Shown here piece after piece: positions 7,311-13,071 of a stretch of DNA of 13,071 nt; position 1 is the first letter of the stretch, and every line of letters starts with the position of its first letter. The notes beneath the pieces are model-generated. The model saw only the letters and a list, made by a program, of their open reading frames with translations. It did no database searches and had not been told where the DNA came from. Source of the stretch: Myxococcales bacterium (GTDB lineage: Bacteria; Myxococcota_A; Polyangia; Fen-1088); contig PMZX01000373.1 in the NCBI GenBank assembly GCA_003170035.1, forward strand, positions 5,665-18,735. Reading direction: 5' to 3'. A program made the position numbers and the translations under genes.

Positions 7311-7691
7311 ATGAGTCAAGCGACCAGAAGCCGCCGCGTTGTCATCGCAGAGGACAACGACGACATGCGCGCGGCGATTCGTGAGTTGATAGAAAGCCTG
7401 GGCGCTGAGGTTGCAGAGGCGGCGAGCGGGGGCGATCTGATCATGCTCCTGACTGACGAGAAGCCGGTGGATCTCCTGATCACGGACGTGCGCATGCCCT
7501 GGATGACAGGGTTTCAGGTTTCGCTGGCCGCGCGTAATGCAGGTTTGACCATGCCCATCATCGTGGTCACCGCGTTCGGGGATGATCACCTGCGCGCGCA
7601 GGTGGAGCGCCTGGGCTCGGCCAGCCTGCTTTCCAAACCCTTCCGCCCCGACGAACTCCTGTCGCTCGCGCGCTCACTTCTGCCGTCCTGA
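7311..7691 (+). CDS. Single-domain response regulator (CheY-like receiver)
   Basis: A 126-aa stand-alone receiver. Acidic pocket E14/D15, phospho-acceptor D59 (in LLITDVRMP), T87 (VVTAF) and K109 (LLSKPFRP) are all present, so it should be phosphorylated normally. There is no DNA-binding or enzymatic output domain, so it must act by protein contact or as a phosphate relay. ATG 7311 is chosen because GGAGGAGGA (7296-7304) precedes it; in-frame starts at 7269 and 7281 would add unconserved residues and place that purine tract inside the gene. It is followed after 26 bases by the histidine kinase, its likely phosphodonor. Confidence 0.93.
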   Translation: MSQATRSRRVVIAEDNDDMRAAIRELIESLGAEVAEAASGGDLIMLLTDEKPVDLLITDVRMPWMTGFQVSLAARNAGLTMPIIVVTAFGDDHLRAQVERLGSASLLSKPFRPDELLSLARSLLPS

Positions 7692-7717
7692 CTGTCCCTG
7701 AGTATCGCTAGCGCAGC

Positions 7718-9127
<1,410 letters not shown>

Positions 9128-9137
9128 GCCTATGCGC

Positions 9138-9180
9138 CACCAGGATACCGAGGCGGACGGGTGCTCTTGCCGCCCTGGTG
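9138..9180 (+). other. Interrupted inverted repeat after the histidine kinase gene
   Basis: CACCAG (9138-9143) pairs with CTGGTG (9175-9180), and inside it GGCGG (9152-9156) pairs with CCGCC (9170-9174), with an 8-base bulge on the 5' arm. It begins 10 bases past the kinase stop. There is no T-run after it, so it is at most a weak or Rho-assisted 3' end. The remaining bases to 9272 show no convincing promoter. Confidence 0.3.
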
Positions 9181-9285
9181 AACCGGCTAGCCAAGAACAC
9201 GTAATTCACCTATGCTGCTGACGTTTCGCTGGGGTATGGGCGTCCGAGTCGGCGGTCCCTTCGATATCCACCGGAGGTTGTCCTG

Positions 9286-10684
9286 ATGAATAAGTCCCCG
9301 CAACGATGGCTTCGTAGAGGCGCGATCACCCTGGGCGCTCTTGTTTTGCTGATGGGCCAACAAAGCGTGGCTGCTGAGTCCAAGGATGTTCTCGTAAGCA
9401 AAGCGGGACCACCGGAGTTCCGCTTCGACTTCGGCATTCTTGGCGGGGTTCACTGGTTCTACCCCAAGCACTCGTTGGCAAGCTATCAGGGCATAGATAC
9501 CAATCCGCCGGCGGGGACTGATTGGGAGGGCATTTCGCCCAGAACGAGCGGGGTTTTCGGCGGCCGGTTGGGCCTGCACTTCAACCGCTGGATCGGGGTA
9601 GAAGCAGAGGTGGGCATAACCCCAACCAAGACGCGCGACGGCCAGTCGGCGATGTGGGTCTTCGGGTATCGCGGTAACTTGATCCTGAACCTCACTGACA
9701 GCTATGCGTTTCAGCCCTTCATCTTGGCCGGCATGGGCGCGTTGACCTCGTTGGTCGACAAGCCCAAGCCCAACGTGGTGGAAAATGACACCTGGGCGTT
9801 CATGCACGTCGGGGTGGGGTTCAAGATCGGGTTCACTCCTTGGACCGGGCTGCGCGCCGATGGGCGAATCATGGGCCCGTGGACCGTATTGGGCTTTCCC
9901 AAGGGTGACCGCATGTCCGCCCAAGGGCCTGACTGGGAGGTCCTGGGCTCGGTATACCTCAATTTCAGCGAAATAGAGCGGGTGAACATTACGGTGATCA
10001 GGCCGAAGACTGGGGACCGCGACGGCGATGGTATCCCTGACAACATCGACAAGTGCCCCGACCAGCCCGAAGACAAGGACGGCTTCCAGGATGAGGATGG
10101 CTGCCCCGATCTCGACAACGACGGTGACGGCATACCAGACGCGCTCGACAAGTGCCCCAACGAGCCGGAAGACAAAGACGGGTTCCAGGACCAGGACGGC
10201 TGCCCGGATCCTCGACAACGACGGCGACGGCATTCCCGATGCCCTCGACAAGTGCCCCAACGAGCCCGAGACCTTCAACAACTACCAGGACGCTGACGGT
10301 TGTCCCGACGAGGTGCCAGCCGCGGTGAAGAAGTTCACCGGCGTTATCGAGGGCATCAACTTCAAGACCGGTTCGGCGGAAATCCTGCCCGGTTCCTTCG
10401 TGCTGCTCGACCGCGCGGTCAAGGTCCTGCAAGACTATCCCGAGGTCAATCTGGAGATCTCCGGGCACACCGACAGCAGAGGCAAGGCGGACTACAACCG
10501 CGACCTGTCCCAGCGTCGCGCTGATTCGGTGAAGACCTACTTTGTCCAACGTGGGATTGCCTCCGCGCGCTTGCAGGCCATCGGATACGGTCTCACGCGG
10601 CCCATCGCTGACAACAAGTCCAGTTCAGGGCGAGCTACCAACCGTCGCACTGAGTTCCGCCTGATCAACCCCACCGAGAAGTAG
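9286..10684 (+). CDS. OmpA-type outer-membrane protein with TSP3 repeats, frameshifted
   Basis: Outer-membrane protein that anchors to peptidoglycan. Order: signal peptide (MNKSPQRWLRRGAITLGALV..., cleavage likely near A30); a beta-barrel-like domain of about 210 residues with alternating aromatic and Gly segments; three thrombospondin type 3 calcium-binding repeats from residue 244; and a C-terminal OmpA domain with GHTDSRG, N and LSQRRADSV. The start is certain: GGAGG (9273-9277) lies 8 bases before ATG 9286. One extra C at 10210/10211 breaks the frame in the third repeat. As written, the first frame ends at 10296 without the OmpA domain, while the second frame carries repeat 3 and the whole OmpA domain to 10684. 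Removing one C gives one ORF of 465 aa that reads smoothly. This may be a sequencing error or a real recent mutation; downstream coding looks intact. Confidence 0.88.
10015..10309 (+). repeat. Three thrombospondin type 3 repeats in tandem
   Basis: The units are 10015-10110 (32 codons), 10111-10209 (33 codons) and, after the extra C, 10211-10309 (33 codons). Each has the form DxDGDGIPDxxDKCPxxPE...DGCPD, with Asp-rich calcium ligands and two Cys. Units 2 and 3 share almost identical DNA over their first half, so recent duplication or gene conversion is likely. Confidence 0.92.
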
Positions 10685-10714
10685 GCTGTAGTCCCGCGAT
10701 TACCGCAGAAGATC

Positions 10715-10790
10715 GTGGCCGTAGACGTGGTCGTGGCCGTGGCCGACGGCGGTCAGTCCGGCCACCGCCACGGCCACCCCCTTCGGGGGC
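10715..10790. repeat. Degenerate hexamer array and paired hairpins in intergenic DNA
   Basis: Units of GTGGCC/GTAGAC/GTGGTC run in six-base phase from 10715 to 10744. The arm 10733-10743 pairs perfectly with 10767-10777 (11 bp, 23-base loop). It is followed directly by a C(UUCG)G tetraloop hairpin at about 10777-10789. No T-run follows in either direction. The gap 10685-10957 holds no other convincing feature; the 76-codon minus-strand ORF at 10700-10930 has low-complexity VVVVV and HGHDHVYGHD and was not called as a gene. Confidence 0.6.
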
Positions 10791-10957
10791 TTCGGGACGG
10801 ACAGCCCACCCCGCCTGCCCCCGCGCGCTTCGTGCGCGCCCGTCGCGAAAAGCACCACGACCACCACCGATCGCTCCGATTGGGTGCGTGACTCGATGGT
10901 GGAAAGGCCTGTCCTTCTGAGGCGGTCCACGGCTCCGCTCGTCGCGGGATTGCGTTC

Positions 10958-11443
10958 CTACCCGCGCGGCTTGTGTCGTCCTTGTGAAGCGTGCACCCAG
11001 TCCCCGGCCGCGTCCTCGGCGCGGCGCTCGGTCTGCTTGTGTTGTTCCGCTTCTTGGCGTGCTTTCAGCTTTTCGAGGGCCAGGCGCTGTTCTCTGGCCT
11101 GGCGAAAACGAGCGGCAGCGACGTTCTCGGCGGCTTCGGCCTGGTCGAGCAAGCCTTGGCGATGATGGGCCGCCCTCTTCGCAGTCCGCGCAACCGCCGC
11201 GGCCAGGCGCTGCCGATAGCGTTCGCGGCGGAGGCCATCGGCGACGCCTGTCGGAGCGGGTGCGGCCGTACAGCGTTTCGTTTCTTGCTCCAACGCGTGG
11301 CGCGCCTGTTCGGCCGCGCAATCCAGACGCTGCTGTTCCTGCTCGGCTTTCAGGCGTGCCGCTGCCGCTTCGCCCAGGGCCCTCTGCGCCTCCTCCTCTG
11401 CGCTGCGGCGCAGGTTGAGCAAGGCGGCCAGGTTAGATGCCAT
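10958..11443 (-). CDS. Coiled-coil protein resembling FliJ/SctO export-apparatus stalk
   Basis: A 161-aa Ala/Glu/Arg/Gln-rich protein, almost wholly helical with heptad-like Leu/Ala spacing. MASNLAALLNLRRSAEEEAQR opens it, and AREQRLALEKLKARQEAEQ lies near the C-terminus. The length, N-terminal LxxLxxLR pattern and C-terminal LEKLKAR block resemble FliJ (flagellar) and SctO/YscO (type III secretion), which form a two-helix coiled coil in the export ATPase. Composition alone can mimic this, and no ATPase, FlhA/SctV or ring gene is in the window, so the function is tentative. I chose ATG 11443 because residues beyond it (up to 11566) would run antisense through the kinase gene start; no SD is visible. 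The gene is divergent from the kinase gene, with 52 bases between starts. Confidence 0.62.
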   Translation of the reverse strand: MASNLAALLNLRRSAEEEAQRALGEAAAARLKAEQEQQRLDCAAEQARHALEQETKRCTAAPAPTGVADGLRRERYRQRLAAAVARTAKRAAHHRQGLLDQAEAAENVAAARFRQAREQRLALEKLKARQEAEQHKQTERRAEDAAGDWVHASQGRHKPRG

Positions 11444-11495
11444 GGGTGACAGGGTGCCGTTGCGTCCGTTGACGGGTGAGCTTACTGTTTGTCGG

Positions 11496-12983
11496 ATGGT
11501 GGCACAGATTCCCGCGAGAAAATACCGCATCGAGCGGTATCTGGCCGAGGGAGGCATGGGCGCCATCTACGTCGGAAAGAAGATCGGCGCAGGCGGCTTC
11601 GAGAAGGAAGTCGTGCTCAAGCAGCTCCTGCCGGAATTCACCAGTCGAGCCGAGTTTCGCGACCTCTTCTTTCGCGAGGCCAAGATCTCGGCCACCCTGG
11701 ACCACCAGAACATCGTGCGTACCTTCGACCTGGTGACTTCGGAGGACCGGCTGTTCATCGTCATGGAGTATGTGCGGGGCGCCGATCTACGCTCGATTTC
11801 TTGGCGCGCGCGCCGCAAGCGCCCGCTTTCGGTACAGGCCATCGTGCACGTCGCTCTGGAGATCGCGGCCGGTCTGGCCTACGCGCATCGCCGTCGTTCG
11901 CCCTCGGGCGAGCCCCTGGGCATCATCCACCGCGATCTTTCGCCTTCCAACATCCTGTGCTCGGCCGAAGGCGAGGTGAAGCTGTCCGACTTCGGCATCG
12001 CCAAGGCCGCGACCTACTCCTCCGCTTTCTACCGGGTGCGCGGCAAGGTGGGCTACATGTCGCCCGAGATGGCGCACAACCAGTCCATCGATGCGCGTAG
12101 CGACTTGTTCTCGCTGGGCGTGAGCATCTACGAGACTTTGATTGGCGAGCGGGTCTACGCGGGCGACCTCAATACCCCGGCCGACCAGATCTACGCGCAG
12201 TCGGTGCCGCGACTCGCGACCAAGTGCCCTGGTCTTCCGCCCGAGTTCCAGGGCGTGTTTGACAAGGCGCTGGCTCTCGATCCCGACCAGCGCTACCAGG
12301 ATGCAGAGTCGTTCGCCGATGCTTTGCGCGAGGTGGCGCATCAGCACGGCCTGCTCTACTCCGCGCCGCAACTGGCGGCCGAGCTGCGCGAGTTGCTCGG
12401 TCCGAATCCCGACACCTGGCTTCGCGACGACGTTGACCCACAGCGCGCACAGACGGATCGTCCGGCCAATCGCGCGTCCGATCTCGAGGGTCAGGAGGCG
12501 TCGGCGGTCGCCGTCGATAGCAATGCCGAGGTCGGGACCCCGACCCTGGTTGAGCGCCTGCGTCCGCGCACGGCCCGGCAGGCCGCAGCCGGAGGGGACA
12601 GGGCGGAGCCGAACCCCGCCGCGCGCAAGCTGGCCGTACCGGCTCCCTCCGCTGGCGGATTGCCCGCCGCCGGCTCAGCCGCCTTCAATGGTGGCGTCAA
12701 CAAGGCGGATCTGCCCGGTCCTGCGACGCCTCCCCTCGCAATGGCGTCGAAGACCATCACCCCGCTGCTGCCTGGGCCTTCGTTCAGCCTGCCTTTCCGA
12801 GGAGGCGTGGCTGCCATCCGGCGGTCGCGACGGAACCTGTGGATCATTCTGGCGCTGGCGACTCTGGCGCTGCTGGGTGCCGGGGCTCTCTTGCTTCGCC
12901 ACGGCGTGATCGAGCTTGGCGCATCACCTGACAACGGGGTGAGCCCGGGCTCCGCGATCTTGCGCGCGAAAGCTCAGAAATAG
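11496..12983 (+). CDS. Membrane-anchored Ser/Thr protein kinase (Hanks type)
   Basis: A 495-aa kinase from ATG 11496. The kinase domain spans about 10-275: Gly-loop LAEGGMGAIYVG (16-27), ATP-binding Lys42 in VVLKQL, Glu61 in helix C, catalytic loop HRDLSPSN (145-152) with Asp147, DFG at 165-167 and GYMSPEM at 186-192. All key residues are present. The loop has Ser in place of the usual Lys after HRDL, a form I associate with a subgroup of myxobacterial kinases. A Pro/Ala/Gly-rich linker (about 305-440) leads to one TM segment (WIILALATLALLGAGALLL, about 449-467) and a short tail of about 28 residues with no sensor domain. An earlier in-frame ATG at 11442 would overlap the divergent gene and add unconserved sequence. 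Confidence 0.93.
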   Translation: MVAQIPARKYRIERYLAEGGMGAIYVGKKIGAGGFEKEVVLKQLLPEFTSRAEFRDLFFREAKISATLDHQNIVRTFDLVTSEDRLFIVMEYVRGADLRSISWRARRKRPLSVQAIVHVALEIAAGLAYAHRRRSPSGEPLGIIHRDLSPSNILCSAEGEVKLSDFGIAKAATYSSAFYRVRGKVGYMSPEMAHNQSIDARSDLFSLGVSIYETLIGERVYAGDLNTPADQIYAQSVPRLATKCPGLPPEFQGVFDKALALDPDQRYQDAESFADALREVAHQHGLLYSAPQLAAELRELLGPNPDTWLRDDVDPQRAQTDRPANRASDLEGQEASAVAVDSNAEVGTPTLVERLRPRTARQAAAGGDRAEPNPAARKLAVPAPSAGGLPAAGSAAFNGGVNKADLPGPATPPLAMASKTITPLLPGPSFSLPFRGGVAAIRRSRRNLWIILALATLALLGAGALLLRHGVIELGASPDNGVSPGSAILRAKAQK

Positions 12984-12984
12984 C

Positions 12985-13071
12985 TCAGCGGTCGGCCTGG
13001 TGTCCGTCGACCGCCACCACCTTGGGCCGGGGCATGCCATTGAAATTGGTGGCGCTGGCCGTGGTGTAGGC
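12985..13071 (-). CDS. 3' end of an unidentified gene (partial)
   Basis: An open minus-strand frame enters from the right edge and ends in TGA at 12987-12985. The 28 visible residues run AYTTASATNFNGMPRPKVV... to ...GHQADR. Its stop lies one base from the convergent kinase stop, a common tight arrangement for two real genes. The peptide is too short for me to assign a family. Confidence 0.55.
   Translation of the reverse strand, partial: AYTTASATNFNGMPRPKVVAVDGHQADR

Noticed and set aside
9187..10281. Long minus-strand ORF of 364 codons opposite the OmpA-TSP3 gene
   Set aside because: It is the antisense shadow of the repetitive Asp/Gly/Pro-rich coding DNA; the plus strand has signal peptide, SD and two clear domains.
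10700..10930. Minus-strand ORF of 76 codons ending HGHDHVYGHDLLR
   Set aside because: The His/Gly/Asp end is the hexamer array read in frame, the rest is low complexity, and there is no convincing SD. Retained only as a repeat.
10991..11449. Plus-strand ORF opposite the coiled-coil gene, rich in Leu/Phe/Arg
   Set aside because: It is the complement of Glu/Gln/Lys/Ala codons of the helical minus-strand protein; hydrophobic composition arises from that.

Overview
The window is GC-rich (clearly above 60% by eye), gene-dense chromosomal DNA. It looks like a myxobacterium or related delta-proteobacterium (Myxococcota-like). This rests on gene content, not on a marker gene: a membrane-anchored Ser/Thr kinase with an HRDLSPSN catalytic loop, a Cys-rich lipoprotein, an OmpA-type porin with thrombospondin type 3 repeats, a stand-alone receiver paired with a HAMP histidine kinase, and an RRM protein with a Pro/Gly-rich tail. 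I see no rRNA, tRNA, IS element, integrase, phage gene or CRISPR array.

Layout. (1) 171-2009 (+): a long-form UbiD-family prenyl-FMN decarboxylase. (2) 2010-2816 (-): a self-contained unit for a small secreted Cys-rich lipoprotein, with a recognisable promoter, strong SD, CDS and intrinsic terminator that ends against the ubiD stop codon. (3) 2832-4816 (-): an apparent operon read from a sigma-70-like promoter: IHF/HU-type DNA-binding protein, RRM RNA-binding protein, RluA-family pseudouridine synthase. (4) 4967-7229 (-): a DUF2723/GT117-type membrane protein (candidate protein O-mannosyltransferase), preceded by and overlapping a 46-codon small ORF with a strong SD. (5) 7311-9127 (+): two-component pair, single-domain response regulator then sensor kinase. 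(6) 9286-10684 (+): outer-membrane OmpA-type protein with three TSP3 calcium-binding repeats, split by a one-base insertion at 10210/10211. (7) 10685-10957: non-coding, with a degenerate hexamer array and strong hairpins. (8) 10958-11443 (-): a coiled-coil protein resembling FliJ/SctO export-apparatus stalk proteins, divergent from (9) 11496-12983 (+): the membrane-anchored Ser/Thr kinase. (10) 12985-13071 (-): the last 28 codons of an unidentified gene.

The genes are mainly housekeeping, envelope and signalling functions. Nothing here amounts to an obvious new multi-gene system. The best leads are the leader-like small ORF coupled to the DUF2723 gene, the orphan FliJ/SctO-like gene beside a kinase, and the frameshift inside the TSP3 repeats. 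No intergenic stretch exceeds 300 bases; the longest are 10685-10957 and 4706-4966.
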